Source of the DNA: Pseudomonas sp. TNT3
GTDB lineage: Bacteria > Pseudomonadota > Gammaproteobacteria > Pseudomonadales > Pseudomonadaceae
Direction: 5' to 3'
Assembly (NCBI RefSeq): GCF_010095445.2
Contig: NZ_WFGV02000023.1
Span: 27,889 to 91,888, forward strand
DNA length: 64,000 bases
Shown here: piece after piece, positions 33,176 to 42,147 of the stretch
Layout: each line of letters starts with the position of its first letter
Numbering within the stretch: position 1 is the first letter of the stretch
Made by a program: the position numbers and the translations under genes
Notes under the pieces: generated by a model
What the model was told of the DNA's origin: nothing
The model's input: the letters and a program-made list of their open reading frames with translations, nothing else
Database searches by the model: none

Positions 33176-33188
33176 AATTGTTCGCTCT

Positions 33189-34685
33189 TTAAAGTGTTGC
33201 GACATGCCGTTGATAGCGCTCATAAGCCTGCTCGAACGCTGCCACATTGGCGGCAATCGGCAGGGTTTCGCTGGCCAGGTCGAGCTTTACACAGCGCTCG
33301 CAAAGATCCGCCAGGCTGTCCTCGTGTCCATTTACCCAGGACGCGCACCATGCTGCCTGAATCGCTGCGCCAAGCGCCGCGGCTTCGCTTTGCTCGGTGC
33401 AGATCACCGGCGTGTTCATGATGTCGGCGACGATCTGCCGCCACACCGGGCTTTTCGAGCCGCCGCCGATCAGGCAGATGCGCAGGCTTTTTAAGCCATT
33501 GTGGCGTAACAGGTCCAGCCCGTAACGCAAACCAAAGGTGGTGCCTTCGACAACGGCGCGACACAGATTGGCCTGGGTCAGGTTGGTCATGGTCAGCCCC
33601 AGCAGGCTACCGGTGGCGTGGGGCAGGGCGGGCACCCGTTCGCCGTTGAGAAACGGCAGCATGCAAATGCCATCGGCGCCGATCGGAGCTTGTGCAATTT
33701 GTTCGTTGAACTGCTCGATAGTCAGGTCGAACAGCTCACGAATCACCCCAGTGGCGTTGGTCAGGTTCATGGTGCAAATCAGCGGCAACCACCCGCCGGT
33801 CGAGGAGCAGAACGTCGCCACCGACGCATCCTTGCTGACTTTCGGCTGATCGGCGTAAGCGTAAACCGTCCCCGAAGACCCCAGGCTCATGGTGATGGCG
33901 CCGGGCTTGATGTTGCCGGTGCCAATGGCACCCATCATGTTGTCACCGCCACCGCTGGAGACTGTTGCGTTCGGATTGATGCCCAAGCGCTCTGCGATGC
34001 TCCCAAGGACGGTACCGACCGCTTCATGAGCGTCTATCAACTCCGGCAGTGCGGCTTGCAAACGTCCGGTGGGATCAATGTCGCGCAGCAGCTGCAAATC
34101 CCACTGACGGGTGCGCACGTTGAAGTAGCCGGTGCCGGATGCGTCGCCGTATTCGCTGCAACTGCGGCCAGTGAGCCAGTAATTAAGGTAGTCATGGGGC
34201 AACAGGATGCGTGCGATTCGGGCGAATATCTCTGGGTGCTGTTCCTTGGTCCAGAGCAGTTTGGAAACGGTGTAGCCGGGTGCGATGACGATGCCGAGAC
34301 GTTCCAGGGAGCCTTCTTCACCGCCCAGATGAGCCAGCAGGCGTTCATTCTGCGGGGTGGATTCGGTGTCACACCACAACTTGGCCGGACGCAGCACCTG
34401 ACCTTGATCGTCGAGCAGGACCAGGCCGTGTTGCTGCCCGGAAACACCGATGCCGAGGATGTCCTGACCGTCGACATTGGCCGCGAGCAGCGCACGGCGA
34501 GTCGCCAGGCAAAAGGCCTCGGTCCATTCATTTGTGTCTTGTTCACGCCGGCCATTGGCGCCGCTGATCAGCGTGTGCGGAGCGGCTCCCTGGCCTATGA
34601 CCTGACCACTGACAGCGTCGAGGATGATGGCTTTGGTGCCTTGGGTGCCGCAGTCGATGCCCAGGAACAGGTGTTGGTTTGCCAT
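33189..34685 (-). CDS. mtlY: Xylulokinase MtlY
   Basis: A 498-residue FGGY-family kinase phosphorylating D-xylulose (from arabitol oxidation). It starts LFLGIDCGTQGTKAII with the ATP-phosphate loop. The FGGY N-signature region is PHDYLNYWLTG with GDASGTGYFNVR, and the C-signature is GGGSKSPVWRQIVADIMNTPV. ATG at 34685 has AAGGATC upstream. The operon context with MtlD explains the pentitol pathway. Confidence 0.95.
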   Translation of the reverse strand: MANQHLFLGIDCGTQGTKAIILDAVSGQVIGQGAAPHTLISGANGRREQDTNEWTEAFCLATRRALLAANVDGQDILGIGVSGQQHGLVLLDDQGQVLRPAKLWCDTESTPQNERLLAHLGGEEGSLERLGIVIAPGYTVSKLLWTKEQHPEIFARIARILLPHDYLNYWLTGRSCSEYGDASGTGYFNVRTRQWDLQLLRDIDPTGRLQAALPELIDAHEAVGTVLGSIAERLGINPNATVSSGGGDNMMGAIGTGNIKPGAITMSLGSSGTVYAYADQPKVSKDASVATFCSSTGGWLPLICTMNLTNATGVIRELFDLTIEQFNEQIAQAPIGADGICMLPFLNGERVPALPHATGSLLGLTMTNLTQANLCRAVVEGTTFGLRYGLDLLRHNGLKSLRICLIGGGSKSPVWRQIVADIMNTPVICTEQSEAAALGAAIQAAWCASWVNGHEDSLADLCERCVKLDLASETLPIAANVAAFEQAYERYQRHVATL

Positions 34686-34750
34686 GGGAGATCCTTGGGT
34701 CTTCGGGTCGATAGGAATACACATTCGATGTCAGTGGTGCCTGTCAGAAA

Positions 34751-34832
34751 GCTATCGCCAGCAGGCTAGCTCCCACACTGGGTTGTGGCGTTCGCAATGC
34801 CCCTGTGGGAGCTAGCTTGCTAGCGATGGCGG
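34751..34832. repeat. REP-type palindrome between mtlD and mtlY
   Basis: Arms GCTATCGCCAGCAGGCTAGCTCCCAC and GTGGGAGCTAGCTTGCTAGCGATGGC with a central TTGTGGCGTTCGCAA. It lies inside the mtl operon. Confidence 0.87.
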
Positions 34833-34852
34833 CAGCCGGTTCACCGCCGCAC

Positions 34853-36325
34853 TCAATCCAAAATCCGCTCCAGCGTCCGCGACACTCCCACCTCGCGCAA
34901 ACTGTTACAGCACCACTCAAACGCCGCCACAAATTCGGGAGAGTCTGGAATCGCCGTGCCAAAAATCTCCTCGACCGCCAACAAGCGCTGCGTGATCAGC
35001 GCATCCTCCGCCACCAGCGCCTGGCAAAACACCGCCCGCGGATCGGGTATTGAAAACGTCTCCCCATGCTCATCGACACCCTTCAGATACAACGCCCAGG
35101 CCGCCACCACCAACGCTGCACGCCGTGTGTCCCGGCCATCGGCTATCAACCGATTGATGGTCGGCACGGTGAATTTGGGAAACTTCGACGAGCCATCCGA
35201 ACACACCCGCTCCAGTTGATCGGCAATCGCCTGATTGGAGAACCGCTCAACCAGCGTGTTCTTGTAATCGGTCAAGTCAATTCCCGGCACGGGCGAGAGT
35301 TGCGGCGTCACTTCCAGGTCCATGTAGGCACGCATGTAACGCACGAACAGCGGATCGTTCATGGTTTCGTGAACGAAGCGGTAGCCCTTCAGAAACCCGA
35401 GATACGTCAGCGCCAGGTGGCTGCCGTTGAGCAGTTTGATTTTCATCTCTTCATAAGGCGTCACGTCGTCAGTGAACTGCACGCCGACCTTCTCCCAGGC
35501 CGGGCGTCCGTTGACGAACCGGTCTTCCAGTACCCACTGCACAAAGGGTTCACAGACCACCGGCCAGGCGTCGTCCACCGCGTGTTTGTCAGCCAGTTGC
35601 AGGCGATGTTCGGTGCTGGTCATCGGCGTGATGCGGTCGACCATGGCATTGGGGAAGCTCACGTTGTCAGCGATCCAGTCGCGCAGATCAGCATCACGCA
35701 ATTCGGCGAACGCCAGCAGGGCTTTACGGGTGACGGCGCCGTTGTGCGGCAGGTTATCGCAGGACATCAAGGTGAACGCCGGGATGCCGGCGGCCCGCCG
35801 TCGGGCCAGCGCGGCGCAGAGGAAGCCGAACACGGTTTTCGGATTGTCCGGGTTCGCCAGATCATGCTGGATCTGCGGCAGATGGGCCATGAACTCGCCG
35901 TTACTGTCATCGATGCAGTAACCGCCTTCGGTGATGGTCAGCGAGACAATACGAATCTGCGGGTTCGCGAGTTTGGCGATCAGTGCCTCGGCGCCATCTT
36001 CAGCCAACAACATGTCGCGTATCGCGCCGATGACCCGGACTTCAGTGTCGTCGGTGTCGCCCAGTTCGAACAGTGTGAACAGGCAATCCTGCTCCTTGAG
36101 GTCATCCCGGGCGCGACGGTCTTCGGCACGCAGACCAATCCCGCAAATCGCCCAGTCCAGACCTTCGCCGGTGTTCATCAGCGCGTCGGTGTAATACGCC
36201 TGGTGCGCACGGTGAAAACCACCGACGCCGATGTGCGCGATACCCTGGCGAGTGTCGCTGAGCGTGTAGGAAGGCAAGATCACCTCAGGAGCGAGACGAT
36301 GCATATTCTGTTTATTGAGTTTCAT
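34853..36325 (-). CDS. mtlD: Mannitol 2-dehydrogenase MtlD
   Basis: A 490-residue long-chain polyol dehydrogenase (mannitol/arabitol/sorbitol to ketoses, NAD-dependent). The N-terminal Rossmann region includes AHIGVGGFHRAHQAYYTDALM, with FTLMSCDNLPHNGAVTRKALLAF and FPNAMVDRITPM in the middle. The catalytic Lys signature is MKIKLLNGSHLALTYLGFLKGYRFVHE. The ATG at 36325 follows AGAGAG. It lies 16 bases after mtlK. Confidence 0.96.
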   Translation of the reverse strand: MKLNKQNMHRLAPEVILPSYTLSDTRQGIAHIGVGGFHRAHQAYYTDALMNTGEGLDWAICGIGLRAEDRRARDDLKEQDCLFTLFELGDTDDTEVRVIGAIRDMLLAEDGAEALIAKLANPQIRIVSLTITEGGYCIDDSNGEFMAHLPQIQHDLANPDNPKTVFGFLCAALARRRAAGIPAFTLMSCDNLPHNGAVTRKALLAFAELRDADLRDWIADNVSFPNAMVDRITPMTSTEHRLQLADKHAVDDAWPVVCEPFVQWVLEDRFVNGRPAWEKVGVQFTDDVTPYEEMKIKLLNGSHLALTYLGFLKGYRFVHETMNDPLFVRYMRAYMDLEVTPQLSPVPGIDLTDYKNTLVERFSNQAIADQLERVCSDGSSKFPKFTVPTINRLIADGRDTRRAALVVAAWALYLKGVDEHGETFSIPDPRAVFCQALVAEDALITQRLLAVEEIFGTAIPDSPEFVAAFEWCCNSLREVGVSRTLERILD

Positions 36326-36341
36326 CACAGGCTCTCTAAGA

Positions 36342-37445
36342 TCAGGCCGCTGCACGCAACGGGCGCGTCAACGCCACGCCGTCGGCACCGAACAAATGGC
36401 AGTGTTGAGCATCCAGGTGCAGGCTCAGGGCCTCGCCATAACGGCTGGCCAGGTCGCCGCGAACGCGCATCGTCAGTGCTTCACCCGAGGAGGTGACGAC
36501 GTGGCAGAAGGTGTCGCTGCCCAGGCGTTCGCTGACGTCGGCGGTGACGTTGAGTGTGCAATCACCGGTTTGCGCCAGTTCCAGATGCTCTGGGCGAATG
36601 CCCAGGGTCACGGCGCCACCAACGCTCAGGTTCGCGCCGGACAGCGGCAAGGTAATACGCGTGCCGGCGTCCAGCAGCACTTCGCAGCCCTGGCCGTCGG
36701 TGCGGGTGATCTTGCCTTTCAGGAAGCCCATTTTCGGCGTGCCGAGAAAGCCTGCGACAAACAGGTTGGCGGGCTGGTGATAGAGGTCCAGTGGCGAGCC
36801 CACTTGCTCGATCTTGCCGCCATTGAGCACAACGACTTTGTCAGCCATGGTCATGGCTTCGACCTGGTCGTGGGTGACGTAGATCATCGTCGCTTGCAGG
36901 TCTTTATGCAGTCGCAACAACTCCAGACGCATCTGCACCCGCAGTGCGGCGTCGAGGTTGGACAGCGGTTCGTCGAACAGAAAAATCTTCGGGTTGCGCA
37001 CGATGGCCCGGCCGATGGCCACGCGTTGACGCTGCCCGCCAGACAATTGTTTAGGCTTGCGTTCCAGCATCGGCCCGAGTTCGAGGATGCGGGCGGCTTC
37101 ACCGACTTTCTTCTCTACCTCGGCTTTGGATACGCCGGCCAGGTCCAGGGCAAACGACATGTTTTTGCGCACGCTCATGTGCGGGTACAGGGCGTAAGTC
37201 TGGAACACCATCGCGAGGTCGCGCTTGGCAGGGCTGACTTCGGTGATGTCACGGCCATCGAGTTCGATGGTGCCGCCGCTGACTTCTTCCAGACCCGCAA
37301 TCAGGCGCAACAGGGTGGATTTGCCGCAACCCGACGGGCCGACGAACACCACGAATTCCTTGTCGTTCACTTCCAGGTCGATGCCCTTGATGATGGAAAA
37401 GCCTTCGAAGCCTTTTTGCAGATTCTTGATTTTCAGGTTGGCCAT
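36342..37445 (-). CDS. mtlK: Polyol ABC transporter ATP-binding protein MtlK
   Basis: A 367-residue MalK/UgpC-type ATPase. Walker A is GPSGCGKST near 39, the signature LSGGQRQRVAIGRA near 135 and Walker B IFLFDEPLSNLD near 154, followed by the H-loop TMIYVTHDQVEAMTMADK. Residues after about 240 form the C-terminal OB-type regulatory domain (FLKGKITRTDGQGCEV). It energises MtlFG permease. ATG at 37445 has GGAGG upstream. Confidence 0.96.
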   Translation of the reverse strand: MANLKIKNLQKGFEGFSIIKGIDLEVNDKEFVVFVGPSGCGKSTLLRLIAGLEEVSGGTIELDGRDITEVSPAKRDLAMVFQTYALYPHMSVRKNMSFALDLAGVSKAEVEKKVGEAARILELGPMLERKPKQLSGGQRQRVAIGRAIVRNPKIFLFDEPLSNLDAALRVQMRLELLRLHKDLQATMIYVTHDQVEAMTMADKVVVLNGGKIEQVGSPLDLYHQPANLFVAGFLGTPKMGFLKGKITRTDGQGCEVLLDAGTRITLPLSGANLSVGGAVTLGIRPEHLELAQTGDCTLNVTADVSERLGSDTFCHVVTSSGEALTMRVRGDLASRYGEALSLHLDAQHCHLFGADGVALTRPLRAAA

Positions 37446-37496
37446 GATGATGGGCCTCCGCAGTATTGTTATTCGTTTGAGCCGGGCGAGCTTTTT

Positions 37497-37587
37497 TGTA
37501 GGAGTGAGCCTGCTCGCGATAGCGGAGTGTCATTCGACAATGATGTCGACTGACACGGCCTCATCGCGAGCAGGCTCACTCCTACAG
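37497..37587. repeat. REP-type palindrome between mtlG and mtlK
   Basis: Arms TAGGAGTGAGCCTGCTCGCGAT and ATCGCGAGCAGGCTCACTCCTA around a 45-base centre containing CATTCGACAATGATGTCGACTG. Same family as 63355-63447 and the arms inside the 289-base repeats. Confidence 0.9.
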
Positions 37588-37611
37588 GGAATGGCATTGG
37601 GTTCGGGATGT

Positions 37612-38442
37612 TCATTTCACAGCGCCAAACGACAGGCCGCGCACCAGTTGTTTCTGGCTGATCCAGCCAAAAATCAGGATCGGCGCGCAGGCCAGCGTCG
37701 AGACTGCCGACAACTTGGCCCAAAACAGACCTTCGGGGCTCGAGTACGAGGCAATCAGCGCGGTCAGTGGCGCGGCTTTCGACGAGGTCAGGTTCAACGA
37801 CCAGAACGCCTCGTTCCAGCACAGGATCAGCGACAGCAGCACCGTGGACGCCAGGCCACCCTTGGCGATCGGCAGCAGCACGCGGACCATTTCCTGCCAC
37901 AGCGTGGCCCCGTCCAGACGCGCAGCTTCGAGGATGTCTTTGGGGATGTCTTTGAAGTAGGTGTAAATCATCCAGACCACGATCGGCAGATTGATCAGCG
38001 TGTAGATGATGATCAACGCGATGCGCGTATCCAGCAGCCCGAAGCTCTTGGCCAGCAGGTAGATCGGCATCAGCACGCCCACCGGTGGCAGCATTTTGGT
38101 GGAGAGCATCCACAGCAACGTGCCTTTGGTGCGTGGGGTTTCGTAGAACGCCATGGAATAGGCCGCAGGCACCGCGATCAACAGGCACAGGGCGGTGGCG
38201 CTGAAGGAAATCACCACCGAGTTCCAGGCAAAGCTGAAGTAATCGCTGCGCTCATTGATGTGCAGGTAGTTCTCCAGCGTCGGCGTGAAAATGAACTGCG
38301 GCGGTGTGGCGAAGGCGTCGATTTCGGTTTTGAAACTGGTCAGCACCATCCAGAAGATCGGGAAGAAAATCAGGATCGCGATGGCCCAGGCCAGGGTGCC
38401 GAGCAGCAGGCTTTGCAGGCGACGGGATTGTTGAAGAGTCAT
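37612..38442 (-). CDS. mtlG: Polyol ABC transporter permease MtlG
   Basis: A 276-residue inner-membrane permease of the MalG type with six hydrophobic segments and the EAA loop DILEAARLDGATLWQEMVRVLLPIAKGG near residue 180. ATG at 38442 starts MTLQQSRRLQSLLLG, nine bases after mtlF; the open frame further upstream is antisense-like and overlaps mtlF, so it was rejected. It forms the pore with MtlF. Confidence 0.95.
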   Translation of the reverse strand: MTLQQSRRLQSLLLGTLAWAIAILIFFPIFWMVLTSFKTEIDAFATPPQFIFTPTLENYLHINERSDYFSFAWNSVVISFSATALCLLIAVPAAYSMAFYETPRTKGTLLWMLSTKMLPPVGVLMPIYLLAKSFGLLDTRIALIIIYTLINLPIVVWMIYTYFKDIPKDILEAARLDGATLWQEMVRVLLPIAKGGLASTVLLSLILCWNEAFWSLNLTSSKAAPLTALIASYSSPEGLFWAKLSAVSTLACAPILIFGWISQKQLVRGLSFGAVK

Positions 38443-38450
38443 GGCAGGCC

Positions 38451-39377
38451 TCAGGCTTTGTCTGTCAGGTTTTTGCCGATCATGCGCACCAGGATGATCG
38501 CCGCGATGTTGGCAATCACCACGGCGATCAATCCGCCCGCCGATGCCATGCCGACGTCGAACTGCACCAGCGCCTGGTTGTAGATCAGGTACGCGAGGTT
38601 GGTCGAGGCATAGCCGGGTCCACCGTTGGTGGTGGTGAAGATTTCGGCGAACACCGAGAGCAGGAAGATGGTTTCGATCATCACCACCACCGCAATCGGC
38701 CGAGCGAGGTGCGGCAGCGTCAGGTGCCAGAAAATCGCGATCGGCCCGGCACCGTCCAGGCGTGCGGCTTCTTTCTGTTCCTGGTCGAGGGACTGCATGG
38801 CGGTCATCAGGATCAGGATCGCAAAGGGCAGCCATTGCCAGGACACGATGATGATGATCGACAGCAGCGGGTAGTGCGCCAGCCAGTCCACCGGTTGCGC
38901 GCCGAACAGTTTCCAGACGTAGGCAAGAATCCCCGAGACCGGATGGAAAATCAGGTTCTTCCAGATCAGGGCGCCAACGGTGGGCATGATGAAGAATGGC
39001 GAGATCAGCATGACCCGAACGATGCCGCGACCGAGAAACTCACTGGCCTCCAGCAACGCAGTGATCAGTACGCCGAGTACGACGCTGATCAGCAGCACAC
39101 TGCCCACCAGCAGCAAAGTATTGGTGGCCCCGGGCATGAACCCCGAGTCGGTCAGGAAATAGGTGAAGTTCTCCAGCCCCACGAACTCGTTTTCGCCCGG
39201 ATTGAGCAGGTTGTAGCGAATCACCGAGAAATAGACGGTCATGCCCAGCGGCACGATCATCCAGAGCAGCAACAAGGCTACGGAAGGGCTGACCAGAAAC
39301 CAGCCGGGATTGGCCAGCCGGCTTTTACGCACCGGCTGGGGAATGTCCATGTGAGCTTTGGCAGTTGAAATATTCAT
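38451..39377 (-). CDS. mtlF: Polyol ABC transporter permease MtlF
   Basis: A 308-residue MalF-like permease with six hydrophobic segments. The EAA loop is QKEAARLDGAGPIAIFWHLTLPHLARPI near 205. The chosen ATG at 39377 (MNISTAKAHMDIPQPVRKSRLANPGWFLVSPS) avoids the REP sequence that the longer frame to 39536 would translate. The Shine-Dalgarno is weak, which fits lower expression than mtlE. Confidence 0.94.
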   Translation of the reverse strand: MNISTAKAHMDIPQPVRKSRLANPGWFLVSPSVALLLLWMIVPLGMTVYFSVIRYNLLNPGENEFVGLENFTYFLTDSGFMPGATNTLLLVGSVLLISVVLGVLITALLEASEFLGRGIVRVMLISPFFIMPTVGALIWKNLIFHPVSGILAYVWKLFGAQPVDWLAHYPLLSIIIIVSWQWLPFAILILMTAMQSLDQEQKEAARLDGAGPIAIFWHLTLPHLARPIAVVVMIETIFLLSVFAEIFTTTNGGPGYASTNLAYLIYNQALVQFDVGMASAGGLIAVVIANIAAIILVRMIGKNLTDKA

Positions 39378-39432
39378 GGCATTAGAACCAGTTAAGAACA
39401 GGTGCATGACGATCAAATGTCGGAGCAGGCTT

Positions 39433-39529
39433 TTGTGGTGAGGGAGCTTGCTCCCGCTGGGTTGCGAAGCGACCCCATAACTTTTGCGACTGCTTCGCAG
39501 CCGAGCGGGAGCAAGCTCCCTCGCCACAA
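39433..39529. repeat. REP-type palindrome between mtlE and mtlF
   Basis: Arms TGTGGTGAGGGAGCTTGCTCCCGCT and AGCGGGAGCAAGCTCCCTCGCCACA around GGGTTGCGAAGCGACCC. It lies within the operon, directly after the substrate-binding protein gene. Confidence 0.9.
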
Positions 39530-39556
39530 TCACCATCCCAAGGGGAATGTGCGGGA

Positions 39557-40867
39557 TTACTTGGGATAACCGGCGCGCTTCATCTCTCGTTCAGTAGTCT
39601 GCTGGGCGGCGGCCAGGGCCTGATCGACCGTGGTCTGACCGATGAGCGCTGCCGAGAACGATTTGCCCACCTGGGTGCCGATGCCCTGGAACTCGGGAAT
39701 CGTCACCAACTGAATACCGATGTAAGGCACAGGCTTGAGCGTCGGCTTGCTTGGGTCCGCCGCTTTCAGCGACTCCAGCGTCACCTTGGCGAACGGCGCG
39801 GCGCTCATGTACGCCTCGCTGTAGGTCGAGGCCCGAGTGCCTGGTGGCACGTTGGCGATGCCGTCGGTTTTGGCGACCAGTTCACCGTATTCCCTGGACG
39901 TGGCCCAGGCGCTGAAGGTTTTCGCCGCGTCTTTCGCCTTGGAACTGGCCGGAATCGCCAGCGCCCAGGAATAGAGCCAGGCCGAACCTTTGTCCGTCAC
40001 CTGATGCGGGGCATAGGTAAAGCCGACGTGGTCGCTGACTTTGCTCTGGGTCTTGTCGGTGACGAACGAACCGGCAACGCTGGCATCGACCCAGATCGCG
40101 CATTTGCCGCTGTTGAACAGCGCAAGGTTTTCGTTGAAACCGTTGCTCGACGCGCCCGGCGGGCCGGATTTTTTCATGATGTCGACGTAGAAATTCAGCG
40201 CGTTTTTCCACTCCGGTCCGGTGAATTCCGGCTGCCACTTTTCGTCGAACCAGCGCGCACCGTAGGCGTTGGCCAGGGTGGTGATCAGGGCCATGTTCTC
40301 GCCCCAACCGGCTTTGCCGCGCAGGCAGATGCCGTACTGTTCTTTGTCTTTGTTGGTGAGTTTGCTGGCGAACTCACCGATCTGCTCCCAGGTCGGACGC
40401 TCGGGCATGGTCAGGCCGGCATCCTTGAACAGGTCGGTGCGGTAATAAGTGATGGAGCTTTCAGCGTAAAACGGCAGGGCATACAACGAACCCTTGACCG
40501 AGAGGCCTTCACGCACGGAAGGAAACACGTCGTCGAGCGCATACGCGGCGGGCAAATCCTTCATCGGCTCCAACCAGCCCTTGGCGCCCCAGAGTGCGGC
40601 TTCGTACATGCCAATAGTCAGAACGTCGAACTGACCGCCCTGGGTCGCAATGTCCGTGGTCAGGCGTTGGCGCAGGACGTTTTCTTCAAGCACCACCCAA
40701 TTGAGCTTGATCTCCGGATGCTCGGCTTCGAAGGTTTTCGAGAGCTTTTGCATGCGGATCATGTCGCTGTTGTTGACGGTGGCGATGGTCAGGGTCTGGG
40801 CGCCAAGGCTGACGCTGCTGAAGGTCAGGCAGGCGAGGGCAAGCAGAGCTTTTGCAGAAGGTTGCAT
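39557..40867 (-). CDS. mtlE: Polyol ABC transporter substrate-binding protein MtlE
   Basis: A 436-residue periplasmic extracellular solute-binding protein (family 1). The signal peptide is 1-23 (SSVSLGA/Q). Typical features are FEAEHPEIKLNWVVLEENVLRQRLTTDIATQGGQFDVLTIG and PFYAESSITYYRTDLFKDAG. The ligands are expected to be mannitol, sorbitol and arabitol from the operon. First gene of mtlEFGKDYZ, with AAAAGGAG before its ATG and an AraC-type promoter upstream. Confidence 0.95.
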   Translation of the reverse strand: MQPSAKALLALACLTFSSVSLGAQTLTIATVNNSDMIRMQKLSKTFEAEHPEIKLNWVVLEENVLRQRLTTDIATQGGQFDVLTIGMYEAALWGAKGWLEPMKDLPAAYALDDVFPSVREGLSVKGSLYALPFYAESSITYYRTDLFKDAGLTMPERPTWEQIGEFASKLTNKDKEQYGICLRGKAGWGENMALITTLANAYGARWFDEKWQPEFTGPEWKNALNFYVDIMKKSGPPGASSNGFNENLALFNSGKCAIWVDASVAGSFVTDKTQSKVSDHVGFTYAPHQVTDKGSAWLYSWALAIPASSKAKDAAKTFSAWATSREYGELVAKTDGIANVPPGTRASTYSEAYMSAAPFAKVTLESLKAADPSKPTLKPVPYIGIQLVTIPEFQGIGTQVGKSFSAALIGQTTVDQALAAAQQTTEREMKRAGYPK

Positions 40868-40952
40868 CGTGCACTCCTTTTCTGCACCCGAGGGGGGACA
40901 GAAGGACAGTTATTGTTTTTGTGTCTGCCGGAGACCGGAAGAATGTGCACTG

Positions 40953-41018
40953 ATTACAACGTTCAATCGAGCGCGTGACAAATTGTTCATCGCACTCAAA
41001 CCGATACTATTTTGCACT
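40953..41018 (-). promoter_or_regulatory. mtlE promoter with AraC-type direct repeats
   Basis: On the minus strand, -35 TTGTCA (40982-40977) and -10 TGTAAT (40958-40953) are separated by 18 bases. Immediately upstream are two direct AGTGC repeats, at 41018-41014 and 40996-40992, 22 bases apart, and the second lies ten bases before the -35. A third AGTGC overlaps the region downstream of the -10 (40951-40947). This matches the layout of a class II AraC-type activation site, presumably for MtlR. Confidence 0.65.
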
Positions 41019-41054
41019 GACAGGCGGGTGCGAAGATGCCACGTCGGATACTTC

Positions 41055-41190
41055 TGTAGCAGCTGCCGAAGGCTGCGTTCGAGTGCGCAGCGCTCGCCGA
41101 ATGTGGGTCATACGGCGAATCCAGAGTTTAAAAAACGGAAACGATGGCGCCTGCTGCGCAGGTGAACGCAGCCTTCGGCAGCGGCTACAG
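41055..41190. repeat. REP-type palindrome, GCTGCCGAAGGCTGCG family
   Basis: Arms TGTAGCAGCTGCCGAAGGCTGCGTTC and GAACGCAGCCTTCGGCAGCGGCTACA with a long central part containing GCGCAGCGC and GCCTGCTGCGCAGG. It lies between mtlR and the mtlE promoter. Confidence 0.85.
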
Positions 41191-41199
41191 GGGAAAGCG

Positions 41200-42105
41200 T
41201 CAGTGCTGGTTTTGCTCAGTCAAACGCTGCACCGCCAACCGCCGATAATGCGAAGGCGTCATGCCCTTGAGCTGTTGAAAGCGTCGATTGAAATTGGAGA
41301 TATTGTTGAAACCCGACTCAAAGCAGACATCGGTCACCGGCTTGTCGCCGTCCGCCAGCAATTCGCAGGACTTGCTGATGCGCAAGCGGTTGACGAACTC
41401 GATGAAGCAGCGCCCGGTGGCTTGCTTGAACACACGGCTGAAATACGTCGGCTTCATCCCCAGGTGCGCGGCGACTTCTTCCAGGGGCAGTTCCCGTGCG
41501 TAATGGGCAAAGATGTAATCGACCGCGCGGTTGGTGCGGTCAACGTTATGCTCATCGGCCAGTTGCGATGTGGTAGCGCCGGACAGCAATTGGTAATCGT
41601 CCGAAGCGGCCAGCAACTCCAGCAATATGAAAAAATGCCCGAGACGGGTCACGCCTTGGGTGTCGGCGATACGCTGCATCAGGCTCATCGCCTGGCGGAT
41701 CGTGCGCTGGCAGCGGAATTCGATACCGTACTGCGCACGCTCAAGCAGTGGCGCCAGGGCCTTGAGCTCGGCGAAGACCAGGTGACCACTGTCGAACAAT
41801 TCATCCGTGAAATTCACCAGCATGTCGCGCTTGGGCACCACCTCGTCTTCGGCGACCTGGCTGATCCAGTTATGGGGCAGGTTGGGGCCAGTAAGAAACA
41901 GGGTTTGCGGGTAAAAATTGCCGATGTAATCGCCGATGAACACCTTGCCGGAGCTGGCAACGATCAGGTGCAGTTCGTATTCCTTGTGGAAATGCCAGCG
42001 CACTAAAGGGCAGGGGAAGCCATGCTGGCGATAGATGATGGACAGACCGTTGTGGTCGTCCATCAGCTCGTAGGAGGGGTCGGTAACTCTGGCTGCTCGG
42101 CTCAT
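41200..42105 (-). CDS. mtlR: AraC-family activator MtlR
   Basis: A 301-residue transcriptional activator with an N-terminal cupin sugar-binding domain (WHFHKEYELHLIVASSGKVFIGDY) and two C-terminal helix-turn-helices (LEEVAAHLGMKPTYFSRVFKQATGRCFIEFVNRLRI, then ITDVCFESGF-type VTDVCFESGFNNISNFNRRFQQLKGMTPSHYRR). It lies upstream of mtlEFGKDYZ on the same strand and very probably activates it in response to polyols, as described for P. fluorescens MtlR. Confidence 0.95.
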   Translation of the reverse strand: MSRAARVTDPSYELMDDHNGLSIIYRQHGFPCPLVRWHFHKEYELHLIVASSGKVFIGDYIGNFYPQTLFLTGPNLPHNWISQVAEDEVVPKRDMLVNFTDELFDSGHLVFAELKALAPLLERAQYGIEFRCQRTIRQAMSLMQRIADTQGVTRLGHFFILLELLAASDDYQLLSGATTSQLADEHNVDRTNRAVDYIFAHYARELPLEEVAAHLGMKPTYFSRVFKQATGRCFIEFVNRLRISKSCELLADGDKPVTDVCFESGFNNISNFNRRFQQLKGMTPSHYRRLAVQRLTEQNQH

Positions 42106-42147
42106 GTCAGGGCGCTTTTATTGTTCTCGCACGCTGATCATGCCTCG

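Noticed and set aside
33618..34769. 383-codon plus-strand open frame
   Set aside because: Antisense to the xylulokinase gene mtlY; no Shine-Dalgarno and no coding features.
35066..36496. Long open frame of 476 codons on the plus strand
   Set aside because: It is antisense to mtlD and mtlK, which carry clear family motifs, and its translation is Arg/His/Gln-rich without recognisable domains.
37612..38835. mtlG starting at 38835 (407 residues)
   Set aside because: The extra 131 residues overlap mtlF in another frame and are Arg/Asp-rich, unlike a permease; ATG 38442 fits the family.
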